In this document: positions 9,863-18,726 of the stretch, piece after piece
Numbering within the stretch: the stretch's first letter is position 1
Layout: each line of letters starts with the position of its first letter
NCBI GenBank assembly: GCA_016926695.1
Contig: JAFGOB010000031.1
Coordinates: 1 to 64,000, forward strand
Reading direction: 5' to 3'
DNA length: 64,000 bases
Source of the DNA: Dehalococcoidales bacterium
Lineage (GTDB): Bacteria > Chloroflexota > Dehalococcoidia > Dehalococcoidales > UBA3254
Program-made: the position numbers and the translations under genes
The notes under the pieces: generated by a model
Database searches by the model: none
What the model was told of the DNA's origin: nothing
The model's input: the letters and a program-made list of their open reading frames with translations, nothing else

Positions 9863-9928
9863 GATTGAATTACGTGATTCATGACCGCCGCCCGGGGCCC
9901 CGGCAAGCCGGCAGACTTTAATTCAATC
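9863..9928 (+). promoter_or_regulatory. Long 5' leader stem-loop upstream of the secreted protein gene
   Basis: GATTGAATTA at 9863-9872 pairs perfectly with TAATTCAATC at 9919-9928. The enclosed arm contains the GC-rich palindrome CCGGGGCCCCGG. The predicted start site is close to 9858, so this stem would sit at the very 5' end of the mRNA. It ends 5 bases before the GAGGAGG ribosome site. Confidence 0.5.
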
Positions 9929-9948
9929 AAGCAGAGGAGGATAAAAAC

Positions 9949-10779
9949 ATGAAAAAACGGACTATTTTCGCATCAGCGCTATTGGCCTTGCTGATACTGG
10001 TGGTCGCCCCGCTGGCGGCCATGGCGCAGGACCAGTCGGAATCTTCATCAAGTGACACACGGGAGATAAACGGGGGGCTGGCCCTGGTTGCTCCCCGCAT
10101 CGTACTTCCCGGGGATGAGATGTCAATGACCGTATTCCTGAGGAAAGACCAGACCACGGTGGAAGGAGTCTCCATATGGGCTTTGACAGCGGACGAGCAT
10201 TCCCTGAAAAGGGCACTCCGCTTTGCCCTGGCTAAAAAGAGGACTATCCCCAACATGGAGGACTTTCAGACCTTTCTTGATGAAAAAGGCACTTTGCTCG
10301 GGCAGACCGACAGCGACGGGAAACTGTACTGTACTTTCGATGAAACCGACAACTACGTACTGGTAGCTGTAAAACAGGGCTATATCCCCGCTTTTTCCAG
10401 GTTATGGGTCAGGCAAGTACTGGCCATAGATGCGCCGGAGTCCGCCCAGGCAGGCGAAGAAGTTGTTTGTACCGTCACGATCAGGGGTAACCAGGAACCC
10501 CTCAGCGAAGCAGGAGTCTGGGCGGTGGAAGTGGATAATCCCCCGGGTATTAAAAGCATACTGATCGAGTTGAGGCAAACCTATAAAAACGACTTCCGGG
10601 AATCAGACTGGGAAGAAGTTCTGAATGAAAAAGCCTTATACCTGGGAGAAACTGACGAAAACGGAGAGGTCGCCTGTTCCTTTGATAAAGCCGGCCAATA
10701 TCTGCTGGTAACGGTTGAACAGGGTTTTGTACCGGGCTTCCGCGGAATCGATATTATAGAGGACGAGGCAGAAGAATAG
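9949..10779 (+). CDS. Secreted protein with a tandem duplicated domain, function unknown
   Basis: Exported protein of 276 residues. A signal peptide with cleavage near AMA-QD at residue 26 is followed by a Ser-rich linker. Two related domains of about 110 residues follow, at roughly 45-153 and 157-269. Each starts with a beta-rich segment (PGDEMSMTV, AGEEVVCTV), has a helical insert of variable sequence, and ends with the same motif: LGQTDSDGKLYCTF then YVLVAVKQGYIPAF in the first, LGETDENGEVACSF then YLLVTVEQGFVPGF in the second. The pattern resembles bacterial Ig-like or carboxypeptidase-regulatory folds. I do not recognise a named family. It precedes the two-component genes and may be a target or input of that system. 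Confidence 0.75.
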   Translation: MKKRTIFASALLALLILVVAPLAAMAQDQSESSSSDTREINGGLALVAPRIVLPGDEMSMTVFLRKDQTTVEGVSIWALTADEHSLKRALRFALAKKRTIPNMEDFQTFLDEKGTLLGQTDSDGKLYCTFDETDNYVLVAVKQGYIPAFSRLWVRQVLAIDAPESAQAGEEVVCTVTIRGNQEPLSEAGVWAVEVDNPPGIKSILIELRQTYKNDFRESDWEEVLNEKALYLGETDENGEVACSFDKAGQYLLVTVEQGFVPGFRGIDIIEDEAEE

Positions 10780-10814
10780 TCTCCGCAGCACCCGGACCGG
10801 ACCGGAAACACATA

Positions 10815-10846
10815 CAGGCGCAGACCGGCGGAGAAGTCTGCGCCTG
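10815..10846 (+). terminator. Strong hairpin, probable terminator
   Basis: A perfect 11-base inverted repeat (10815-10825 with 10836-10846) with a 10-base loop lies 36 bases after the stop of the secreted protein. The following CCATTATCTT is only mildly T-rich. Confidence 0.65.
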
Positions 10847-11009
10847 CCATTATCTTCGCAACACGGGCAAACTTGCAGCCGGGCAGGGTTGTTCAGGTAA
10901 AATGTAAACATGATAAATAAGCAAAGTACAGTCCCGGCAGCGTTTGATAAATGCCTGACGGGCTGACGGTAAATCGATCAATAAAATACACAGGGGGGAG
11001 CTGCCTGAA

Positions 11010-11690
11010 ATGCCAAGGATACTGGCCGTTGATGACGAACCGAATATTCTGGAGCTGATCCGCCTGTACCTGGGACAGGAAGGCTACCAGGTTGAGACTG
11101 TCAGCACCGGAGGCGAAGCCCTGGCAAGACTGGCGGCTTTCAATCCGGACCTGGTTGTGCTTGACCTGATGCTCCCCGACCTGGACGGCTTTGAAGTCTG
11201 CCGCAGGATCCGCACCAAAAGCAATGTCCCTATAGTGATGCTGACCGCCCGCAGAGAGGATACGGACAAAATCGTAGGACTTGAAATCGGGGCGGACGAT
11301 TACCTGACGAAGCCATTCAATCCCAGGGAGCTGATTGCCCGCATAAGGGCAATATTCCGTCGCATGCAAAGCGGACAAAAGCCTTCTGACAATATCGAGA
11401 TGGGGAAGCTGCGCATCGACCTGTCCGGCCACGTGGCGTATGTAAATGAAATACCCCTTAAATTGCGCACCAGGGAGTTCGCCTTGCTGGTAGCCCTGGT
11501 ACAAAACGCGGGTATGGTCTTGAGCCGGGAAAAGCTCATCGAGACCGTCTGGGGATTCGATTATTACGGCGAGACGCGTACGGTTGACGTCCATGTCAAT
11601 CACCTGCGGGAGCACCTGGCGGGCTCTGGTACCAATATCGAGACTTTACGTGGGGTCGGCTACAAAATGATTATCGATGAGGGGAACTAG
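11010..11690 (+). CDS. Response regulator, OmpR/PhoB family
   Basis: DNA-binding response regulator of 226 residues. The receiver domain has the acidic pair D8-D9, the phosphorylation site D52 in VVLDLMLPD and K101 in YLTKPF, all intact. The C-terminal winged helix (about 125-223) contains LKLRTREFALLVAL and the recognition segment TRTVDVHVNHLREHL. The histidine kinase gene starts immediately after its stop codon, so the two form a cognate pair. Tandem TTTACA repeats at 9798-9814 are a plausible target. Confidence 0.93.
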   Translation: MPRILAVDDEPNILELIRLYLGQEGYQVETVSTGGEALARLAAFNPDLVVLDLMLPDLDGFEVCRRIRTKSNVPIVMLTARREDTDKIVGLEIGADDYLTKPFNPRELIARIRAIFRRMQSGQKPSDNIEMGKLRIDLSGHVAYVNEIPLKLRTREFALLVALVQNAGMVLSREKLIETVWGFDYYGETRTVDVHVNHLREHLAGSGTNIETLRGVGYKMIIDEGN

Positions 11691-13091
11691 ATGACGCTCA
11701 GAACACGGCTGCTGCTCTCATTTATGTTAATCGTTGTAGTGTCCCTGGGGATCGCTGCCGTGGCGGTCTCGGTCTTGCTGCAAAAAGACTACCGCGATCA
11801 GGCGGCTATGGCCAGAATGGATGATATGACCCGTCCGATCTACGTTCAAATCCGTTCACTGCTGCGCGGTACAACCACTCTGGCCGAGGTCTGGGAGCTG
11901 ATCCAGGAACAGGCGGATAGCAACAATACCTGGATCCTTTTCGTTGATGATAAAGGACATATCCTGCGTCAGGCTTCTCCCGGCGGTCCGGATGAGAATC
12001 TCGCGGCGACCGAGGGGATACCCCACGGTATATCGCAGCCAGTACACGGCACTTTCAGCACTGATGACGGACAGGTATATATATATTCCGCTTATCCACT
12101 GGGTAGAGTCATCGATACCCTCCTCTCCCGTCCCCAAACACTGGTGCTGTGTCAACCGCGTAGCAGCTTGGCAACCATCCTGGCGGGGCTGGTCGGTCCT
12201 TTCATCTGGTCGGCGGTTATTGCTCTGCTGATTTCTCTCCTGCTGGCCTATTTCATGTCCCGCTCGGTTTATCGCCCCATCCAGAAGCTTTCACAGGCTG
12301 CCGATAATATAGCCCTCGGACACTACGATCAAACAGTGCCGGTCAGCGGGACCAGGGAAATCAGAGCACTGGCAGTCAGTTTCAACGGCATGGCTGCCAG
12401 GGTTAAGGAGTCTCAGTTGCAGCTCAGGCATTTCGTGGCCGATGTATCTCATCAGTTGAAAAGTCCCCTGACCTCCATACAGGGATTCGCCCAGGCAGTC
12501 CTGGACGGGACTGCCGGCGACGAGGAGAAACGGATAAAAGCCCTGCGTATTATCTCCGACGAGTCCAAACGTATGATCAGGCAGGTCAACGAGCTTCTGG
12601 ACCTCAGCCGCATGCAGGCCGGTCAGATCAAGATGACCCGCGAGCCCGTCGATATAAAAGCCCTCCTTTCCCACTGCGAGGAGATATTCGCACCCCGCCT
12701 GGAGGAGAAGAACATAAAACTGACGGGAAGGCTGGAGGTATCGACTGAAATCATGGGGGACATCGACCGCCTGGAGGATGTATTCTCCAACCTGCTGGAC
12801 AACGCGATAAAAAACGCCCCTTCCAGAGGAGAAATACTGGTTGAGGCGCAGGAGACTCCGGGAAAGACCGTAAATGTAATAATAGAGGACAACGGCCCCG
12901 GTATTCCTCCGGAACAGATACCCTATGTTTTCGATCGTTTTCACCAGTCCGGCGGCCTGAGAAGCGGTTTCGGCCTGGGCCTGGCAATTGCCAGAGAGAT
13001 AGTGCTGGCACACGGGGGAGAGATAGAGGTATCCAGCCAGCCCGGCGAAGGAGCTTGCTTCACCGTCACCCTCCCCTCTATCAGGAGCTGA
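11691..13091 (+). CDS. Sensor histidine kinase, HAMP type
   Basis: Membrane-bound kinase of 466 residues. A first membrane helix (about 7-30) and a second (about 165-190) enclose an extracytoplasmic sensor domain of about 130 residues. A HAMP segment, the HisKA box with H254 in FVADVSHQLKSPLTS, and an ATPase domain with DNAIKNAPSRG, NGPGIPPEQ and GFGLGLAIA follow. SHQLKSP replaces the more common SHELRTP but the histidine is kept. The signal sensed is unknown. Confidence 0.92.
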   Translation: MTLRTRLLLSFMLIVVVSLGIAAVAVSVLLQKDYRDQAAMARMDDMTRPIYVQIRSLLRGTTTLAEVWELIQEQADSNNTWILFVDDKGHILRQASPGGPDENLAATEGIPHGISQPVHGTFSTDDGQVYIYSAYPLGRVIDTLLSRPQTLVLCQPRSSLATILAGLVGPFIWSAVIALLISLLLAYFMSRSVYRPIQKLSQAADNIALGHYDQTVPVSGTREIRALAVSFNGMAARVKESQLQLRHFVADVSHQLKSPLTSIQGFAQAVLDGTAGDEEKRIKALRIISDESKRMIRQVNELLDLSRMQAGQIKMTREPVDIKALLSHCEEIFAPRLEEKNIKLTGRLEVSTEIMGDIDRLEDVFSNLLDNAIKNAPSRGEILVEAQETPGKTVNVIIEDNGPGIPPEQIPYVFDRFHQSGGLRSGFGLGLAIAREIVLAHGGEIEVSSQPGEGACFTVTLPSIRS

Positions 13092-13411
13092 AAGGGTATG
13101 TTTTTCCCGGTACTGTGAATCCGGACACCGCCGGCTCCCTTCTCCCTTGACGCTGATCGTACCCCACATCTCTGCTGGAGACAAGGGGTAAATAGATGCA
13201 TTCAGGTTCAGGATTATATCCCTCGATCCATGATATAGAATCCTGCGTTTAGTATAGTGCTTTATACCAGGGTGAGTGTCATCCTGGAGCACCGATTCTT
13301 CTTTATTCCTATCGGGGACGGCAAATCCGGGTCATTGCATATAAACCGGTTGATTAATAAACCTGTATTAAACCCTGCCAATGTATTTATCGCTCCGGCC
13401 AGGTTGGCGCT
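13092..13411. other. Non-coding stretch after the kinase gene
   Basis: About 320 bases without a supported gene. Open frames here lack ribosome sites and family resemblance. It leads into the transposase-derived fragment at 13412. Confidence 0.5.
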
Positions 13412-13495
13412 CCGCCCAGGCATAGCGGGCGGGTTTAGTCTGAACTTGTTCAGGCACCGGCCCACTACCAGACCGTGTAATCTGTCTGAAATAGT
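13412..13495 (+). repeat. REP-like hairpin and Y1-transposase-derived fragment
   Basis: CCGCCC (13412-13417) and GGGCGG (13427-13432) form a hairpin. Bases 13440-13495 match the reverse complement of 60581-60636 with 4 differences in 56. Translated, the fragment reads LNLFRHRPTTRPCNLSEIV, corresponding to the middle of the broken Y1 transposase at 60.4-60.8 kb. The rest of the transposase is missing here. The 10-mer GGGCGGGTTT also occurs at both loci. Confidence 0.65.
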
Positions 13496-13629
13496 CTGTC
13501 CTATTTGTAGCTATTTTTCGCTCAATTGTTTCTATTTTTGAGACAGGCTCCGAGACCGGCCCCTACAACTCACCACTCAGAACTCACTACTCACTACTTA
13601 TTGGTTTCGAATTTAGTATTTCGTGCTTC

Positions 13630-13657
13630 TTGTCCCTTGTTTCTTGTATCTTGTAAC
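13630..13657 (+). repeat. Four tandem TTGTNNC heptamers
   Basis: TTGTCCC, TTGTTTC, TTGTATC and TTGTAAC follow one another without gaps just outside the 3' end of the aminomutase gene. Function unknown; it may be simple-sequence drift in a decaying element. Confidence 0.5.
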
Positions 13658-13670
13658 CAGCCTTGGTCTT

Positions 13671-14858
13671 TTAAGGGTGGTTGGCTGACCTGGCTGCCTC
13701 GGAGGGCTGGCCCGCTTTCCGGTTGGAACTGTTCCTCCTGGGCTTCCCTTCTATTTTCTCTATGGGATCGTTTATGTAGACCCTGCCAAGACCGATAGGT
13801 GAGCTAATAATCCCACCTTTTTTATCTTCACTGATTCCTTCTGAGAATCCCAGGTCTACCGGCACTTTTCCTCTTCCACCCTGTGCATCTACAACGTAAA
13901 GAGGCCGCAAGAATCCGGTTGTAGCCCCGCAAAGGTCTCTGCAGATTTCCTTCCCTTTATACACTTCGGTTCTGAAATGACCCGTTCCCTCAACCAGATC
14001 GGCATAATACAGATAGTATGGTTTGACTCCCATTCTACCCAGGTCATGCACCAGTTCTCTCATCACATCTGTATCATCGTTTACTCCTCTTAACAAAACA
14101 GACTGGTTACCGATAGGTATTCCCAGTTCCCTCAAAGTTTTTACAGCGCGATAACTTATTTCAGTTATTTCATTTGGGTGATTAAAGTGAGTGTTTATGT
14201 ACAGTTGGGGATCCTTTAGTGACCGTGGGACATGTTTTTTTAATACTTCAATGAATTCCGTGTCTTCAATAATTTTCTGTGGCCATGTGCAGGGAACCCG
14301 GGTGCCGATTCTAATAAGTTCAAGGTGCTTTATTGTTCTCAGTTTTTCGAGGATTTCATCGAGCCTGCTATTTGGTATCAATAATGGGTCTCCGCCAGAA
14401 ATCAATACATCTCTAATATCTTCATGAGAAGCAATATATTCTATTCCCTTTCTGATGTCCTCTATATTGGGATTTTTTAGATCATCACCTACTTTCCGTT
14501 TCCTGGTACAAAACCGACAGTACATCGCGCATTCGTTCGACGCAAATAACAAAACCCTGTCCGGGTATCTGTGAATTATGGTTCTCGGTCCACCTAAGGG
14601 AATATCTCCTTCCTCATCAAGCGGATCGGCTGACAAGTCCATATAATGCTCAAGCTCTTCTACATCAGGAATTGCCTGTCTCCAGATGCCGTCATCCACT
14701 TTTTCAATCAGGCTGAGATAATAAGTATTCACCCTCATAGGATATTTGGCAATAACATCCTTCAGCCTGGGATCGATCCTTGCCTTTCGCCCTGTAAGCC
14801 ATTTCTGCAGATCCTCGAATGTCCTGATGGAATTTTTCAAAATATCTTTATACGTCAT
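13671..14858 (-). CDS. KamA-family radical SAM aminomutase, lysine-2,3-aminomutase type
   Basis: Radical SAM/PLP enzyme of 395 residues that would shift an alpha-amino group to the beta carbon. The cluster motif is C110-x3-C114-x2-C117 in CAMYCRFC. D287, D324 and K331 correspond, with a constant offset of 6, to D293 and D330 (which bind the lysine side chain) and K337 (the PLP lysine) of clostridial lysine 2,3-aminomutase as I recall its numbering. This favours lysine over glutamate as substrate. No beta-lysine acetyltransferase (ablB) or fermentation gene lies beside it. The last 40 residues are variable and polar. Confidence 0.85.
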   Translation of the reverse strand: MTYKDILKNSIRTFEDLQKWLTGRKARIDPRLKDVIAKYPMRVNTYYLSLIEKVDDGIWRQAIPDVEELEHYMDLSADPLDEEGDIPLGGPRTIIHRYPDRVLLFASNECAMYCRFCTRKRKVGDDLKNPNIEDIRKGIEYIASHEDIRDVLISGGDPLLIPNSRLDEILEKLRTIKHLELIRIGTRVPCTWPQKIIEDTEFIEVLKKHVPRSLKDPQLYINTHFNHPNEITEISYRAVKTLRELGIPIGNQSVLLRGVNDDTDVMRELVHDLGRMGVKPYYLYYADLVEGTGHFRTEVYKGKEICRDLCGATTGFLRPLYVVDAQGGRGKVPVDLGFSEGISEDKKGGIISSPIGLGRVYINDPIEKIEGKPRRNSSNRKAGQPSEAARSANHP

Positions 14859-15011
14859 TGACCGCTCCCTATTACTCGATAGACGAAAGCAAATATGTCC
14901 CTACCTGCGAATATATTAGTCTTTCCAAAGACACTGTACAAGACCCGGGTGCTGTCTCTGTGGAACTGCCGCCGGCCAACTGAGGAGAACGGCAGCTAAG
15001 GGTAGACGCTC

Positions 15012-16814
15012 TCAGGAAGTCTTGAGCGATGTCCTGACAGGTATCGAAAAACTGACAGCAGTACCCTTGCCCGGCACGCTTTCCACCCGGACTTTGCCCT
15101 GGTGCAGCTCTACGAAGATCTTGCTGAGGGCCAGCCCGATTCCCAGGCCGGAACGGCCTCCTTCCCTGGGTTTCCGGCGATACGGATCGAACAGGCTTTC
15201 CAGTTGTGATGTGTCCATACCGCATCCCGTGTCTTCTACCCGTACGACCAGCCAGCCGGCGTCATCAGGCCACGCTTTAATAACAATCTCTCCTTTGTCG
15301 GTGAATTTGATGGCATTGCTTAATAAATTGTTGATGACCTGCTTCAGACGGTTCCTGTCCGCGTTAACGGGAAGCTCTTCATCCGAAACCTCCGTACGGA
15401 ACAGGATGCCTTTTCCCGCTATGACGGGCTCCATCTCGGCAGCTATATCCTGTATCAAGCCTCGCATATCGAACAAAGCCGGCTCTATTGTTATCATTCC
15501 CATCTCCCCCCTGGCGAGTTCGAAAAGCTCATTTACCCGCTGTTCCAGGTTAACTGAAGACCGGCGAATATTTTGCAGCAGTCTCCGCTGCACAGGGTCG
15601 CTTATCTGTTCTTCCAGCATATCGCTCGAGGCGATTATGGAAGTAAGAGGCGTTCGCAGCTCATGAACAACGGCGCGGGAATAATGACTGCGTTTGTTGA
15701 TCTCCTCTTCAAGGCTGCCGCGCAGGGCTCGTTCCTTATTGTACAGCACTTCAATCCGCTTCTGGGCCTTCTTTATTTCGCTGATATCCCTGAATACGAT
15801 CAATGTACCGGCAAATCTCCGCCGGCTGTCCAGCAGGGTAACCGTACTTATATCGAAATAACCCGCTGTCCCGGGACCTTCCCCAACCAACTCCGCATGG
15901 GAAAAGTCTTTTGAAGCGGAGAGCACCCGGTCCAGCTCCGGCCATACAACGGCCAGCGGCTGGCCGAAGATAGAGGAGACGGTTTCACCGACAGCTTTCT
16001 CCGCTGCCGGGTTCATTTCAATTATCAGATTACGCTGGTCCAGGATCAGTACGCCGTCCGGGATACCGTTAACCAGGGCTTTGTAGGCTACGGGCACTAC
16101 GTTCATGAACTGAAAACGGAATACGGTAATGCCATATACCACTGCCGCCAGGGAGATGAAGAAGGGAGTAAAGTCATAGCCTTCAACCGGGTTTATTTTC
16201 AGGACGTAAAGAACACTGCTGACAACCGGAATAGCGGTGGCGATAAGGATTATTACTACCTGCTTTTGATAAATGCGATGACGGCGCAGACCGAAACGGC
16301 TGAGAATGAAAATACCGCAGGCATAAAGCAGGTACTGATAAACGGGATTCAAATAATATAACGGCCCGTGCCCCCAGTAGGAGTTAACGCCCAGAGTAGT
16401 TCTGGTCAGATAAATTTCCGACCACAGCAGGCCATGAAAACCGTTGGTCCAGGCCAGCAACAGTGTCGCCAGGGGAATGATACTCATAAGGCACATGTTT
16501 CGCGGGCGCTTCCACCAGGTTGAGCCGGAGTAGTCCAGGGCAAAAGCCAGCCAGAAAACCCCGGTACTGACCACACCCAGGTACATAATACAGGTACAGA
16601 CGATTTTAGCCGACAATTCAACAGCGGCTGCTTCAAAAGCGCCCAGGATCGTCCAGACAGCCCCGGAAATCAATAGAAAGGTAAGCGGGACTATACCCGG
16701 GGCCGGGCGCCGGTTCCAGACTACAACAGCCAGTACCAGGCAGGTCAAACCTCCTGCCAGAAAAATCAGGGAGAACAGGGGAAAATCAAAGGCCATGCGG
16801 AATAAGGCACTCAC
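15012..16814 (-). CDS. Sensor histidine kinase with N-terminal 7TM domain and PAS domain
   Basis: Kinase of 600 residues. Residues 1-235 contain about seven hydrophobic helices with the FWLAFALDYSG and SYWGHGPLYY features of the His-kinase N-terminal 7TM domain. A PAS domain (about 243-350) begins GIPDGVLILDQRNLI. The HisKA box has H384 in VVHELRTPLTS, and the ATPase domain has NLLSNAIKF, DTGCGMD and GLGIGLALS. The start is uncertain: GTG at 16814 has an AAGGGGGTGA site almost touching it, and the ATG at 16796 is 14 bases away from that site. No response regulator is adjacent, so the partner is encoded elsewhere. Confidence 0.88.
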   Translation of the reverse strand: MSALFRMAFDFPLFSLIFLAGGLTCLVLAVVVWNRRPAPGIVPLTFLLISGAVWTILGAFEAAAVELSAKIVCTCIMYLGVVSTGVFWLAFALDYSGSTWWKRPRNMCLMSIIPLATLLLAWTNGFHGLLWSEIYLTRTTLGVNSYWGHGPLYYLNPVYQYLLYACGIFILSRFGLRRHRIYQKQVVIILIATAIPVVSSVLYVLKINPVEGYDFTPFFISLAAVVYGITVFRFQFMNVVPVAYKALVNGIPDGVLILDQRNLIIEMNPAAEKAVGETVSSIFGQPLAVVWPELDRVLSASKDFSHAELVGEGPGTAGYFDISTVTLLDSRRRFAGTLIVFRDISEIKKAQKRIEVLYNKERALRGSLEEEINKRSHYSRAVVHELRTPLTSIIASSDMLEEQISDPVQRRLLQNIRRSSVNLEQRVNELFELARGEMGMITIEPALFDMRGLIQDIAAEMEPVIAGKGILFRTEVSDEELPVNADRNRLKQVINNLLSNAIKFTDKGEIVIKAWPDDAGWLVVRVEDTGCGMDTSQLESLFDPYRRKPREGGRSGLGIGLALSKIFVELHQGKVRVESVPGKGTAVSFSIPVRTSLKTS

Positions 16815-17034
16815 CCCCTTTATTGCTTAATCCTCGCCTGTTTATCCACAAGCGTGGAAAGCCCCGGACAACCGCCGGGCATATATTCATCATAATATAC
16901 AAAATATTCCCGGAGTAGTGTATAAACAACCACTTTCATTAGTCCTTTATCTGGTCTTTGACACCGGGAATTGCTACAATAAACTGGATTTGCAAGTATA
17001 ACTTTAACGGGAATTACCACAACTGGAGGAACAA

Positions 17035-18606
17035 ATGGAAGAAGAGAAAGCACAGAAAGAGGCCCTGGTCAGCGACCTGGCGCTGCGCCGCCAAAAAATC
17101 ATCGGCATGGGCGGCCCGGAGCGCATTGCCTCCCAGAAGAAAAAAAATAAACTGACCGCCAGGGAAAGGATAGACCTGCTGATGGACAGCGGCACCTTTC
17201 ATGAGCTCTGGATGTTCGGTACCAGCCGTGGGAACCTGGGTCCGGATAAGTCACCCGCCGATGGGGTCGTAACCGGCTACGGACAGGTCAACGGCCGGAC
17301 GGTCTATGTTTACTCACAGGACTTCACTACCCAGGGGGGTACCCTGGCGGAGACACATGCCAACAAAATCTGCATGTGCCTGGATGCCGCGATGAAGGCC
17401 GGTTGTCCGGTTATCGGCATCAATGATTCGGGCGGCGCCCGCATCCAGGACGGAGTAGACGCCCTGGCTGGTTTCGGTAATATGTTCTACCGCAATACCA
17501 TGGCCTCGGGTGTTATCCCCCAGATCTGCGCCATCATGGGACCGTGCGCAGGAGGGGCAGTATATTCTCCCGCCTTAATGGACTTTGTTTTCATGGTGAA
17601 GGGCTCCAGCTATGCCTATATCACCGGTCCAAGGGTAGTCAAAGCAGTGCTGGGACAGGAGGTCAATGACGAAGACCTGGGCGGCGCCGCAGTCGCCCAG
17701 AGGAAGGCCGGCGTTTGCTGCCGTGCTGAAAACAGTGATCAGGAATGCCTGGATGCGATCAAAGAACTGCTCGGCTATCTGCCCCGGAACAACCGGGAAA
17801 AACCGGCCGGAATAGATTGGGGCGATAAACCGGACCGCAGGGATGCGACCATCTTTGACCTGGTGCCCTCCAACCCGGTAAAGCCCTATGATATGCGAAA
17901 AATCATTGCCCGTACCTTTGATTTGAAACCGGACGGCGGAAAAAATAATTTTGAGCTTTTCCCGGACTGGGCAAAAAACATCATTACCTGTTTCGCCAGG
18001 CTTAACGGCCATGCCATCGGCATTATCGCCAACCAGCCCTGGTCCAAAGCCGGATGCCTGGATATTGATGCCAGCGATAAAGCATCCCGCTTTATACGTT
18101 TCTGCGATGCCTTTAACATACCGCTGGTTACTATCGTGGATGTACCCGGATACCTGCCCGGGACCGACCAGGAATGGGGCGGAATCATCCGGCACGGCGC
18201 TAAAATGCTCTTCGCCTATTCCGAAGCTACCGTACCCAAAATCACCGTAGTCCTGCGCAAAGCCTACGGCGGCGCATACATCGGAATGTGCAGCCGGGGA
18301 CTGGGAGCGGACGTGGTCATGAGCTGGCCCAGCGGAGAACTGGCGGTAATGGGACCGGACGGAGCAGCTCCCATTATCTACCGAAAAGAGCTGGAAAAAG
18401 CCGCCGATCCGCAGGCAGCCCTCCAGGAAAAAATCGCCGAGTATCGAAAGCAATTCGCCAATCCATATTTGCCCGCCATGCACTTGCACGTGGATGACAT
18501 TATTGATCCGGCCGATACACGCTTGATGCTGGTCAGGGCACTTGAAGCGCATCTGCACAAGGAGGAGAGCCGCCCGCGTAAAAAACACTCGATAATGCCA
18601 GCCTGA
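17035..18606 (+). CDS. Acyl-CoA carboxylase carboxyltransferase subunit (propionyl-CoA carboxylase beta / MmdA type)
   Basis: Carboxyltransferase of 523 residues that moves CO2 between biotin and an acyl-CoA, probably propionyl/methylmalonyl-CoA. The N-terminal domain has GGARIQDGVDAL and GPCAGGAVYSPAL, which form the first acyl-CoA oxyanion hole. The C-terminal domain has DVPGYLPGTDQEWGGIIRHGAKM and RKAYGGAYIGM, the biotin-side counterparts. No biotin carboxylase, biotin carrier or membrane decarboxylase gene is adjacent, so I cannot tell whether it works in an ATP-dependent carboxylase or a sodium-pumping decarboxylase. A GGAGG site lies 6 bases before the ATG. Confidence 0.88.
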   Translation: MEEEKAQKEALVSDLALRRQKIIGMGGPERIASQKKKNKLTARERIDLLMDSGTFHELWMFGTSRGNLGPDKSPADGVVTGYGQVNGRTVYVYSQDFTTQGGTLAETHANKICMCLDAAMKAGCPVIGINDSGGARIQDGVDALAGFGNMFYRNTMASGVIPQICAIMGPCAGGAVYSPALMDFVFMVKGSSYAYITGPRVVKAVLGQEVNDEDLGGAAVAQRKAGVCCRAENSDQECLDAIKELLGYLPRNNREKPAGIDWGDKPDRRDATIFDLVPSNPVKPYDMRKIIARTFDLKPDGGKNNFELFPDWAKNIITCFARLNGHAIGIIANQPWSKAGCLDIDASDKASRFIRFCDAFNIPLVTIVDVPGYLPGTDQEWGGIIRHGAKMLFAYSEATVPKITVVLRKAYGGAYIGMCSRGLGADVVMSWPSGELAVMGPDGAAPIIYRKELEKAADPQAALQEKIAEYRKQFANPYLPAMHLHVDDIIDPADTRLMLVRALEAHLHKEESRPRKKHSIMPA

Positions 18607-18656
18607 CAGGCCGGAGCGTCTTTGTATGGTGTATATTGACACATCAAATATTTTTC

Positions 18657-18685
18657 TTGCTTCATTCTCAGTCCTGTGTTATACT
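18657..18685 (+). promoter_or_regulatory. Promoter of rpsB-tsf
   Basis: TTGCTT (18657-18662) and TATACT (18680-18685) are spaced by 17 bases, about 35 bases before the rpsB start. Confidence 0.6.
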
Positions 18686-18726
18686 TCTTTATTAGTTGTG
18701 AAAAATAACCTAAAGAGGGGTAAATA

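Noticed and set aside
12291..13292. 333-codon antisense frame over the histidine kinase
   Set aside because: Shadow frame; the kinase on the opposite strand has every expected motif.
13257..13541. 94-codon frame in the spacer after the kinase
   Set aside because: Only its middle resembles a transposase fragment; no ribosome site, and the ends match nothing.
16842..16850. A perfect TTATCCACA DnaA box
   Set aside because: It is solitary. About half a match is expected by chance in 64 kb on both strands, and it is 14 kb from dnaA.
17575..18642. 355-codon open frame antisense to the carboxyltransferase
   Set aside because: Shadow of a well-supported gene; no motif.
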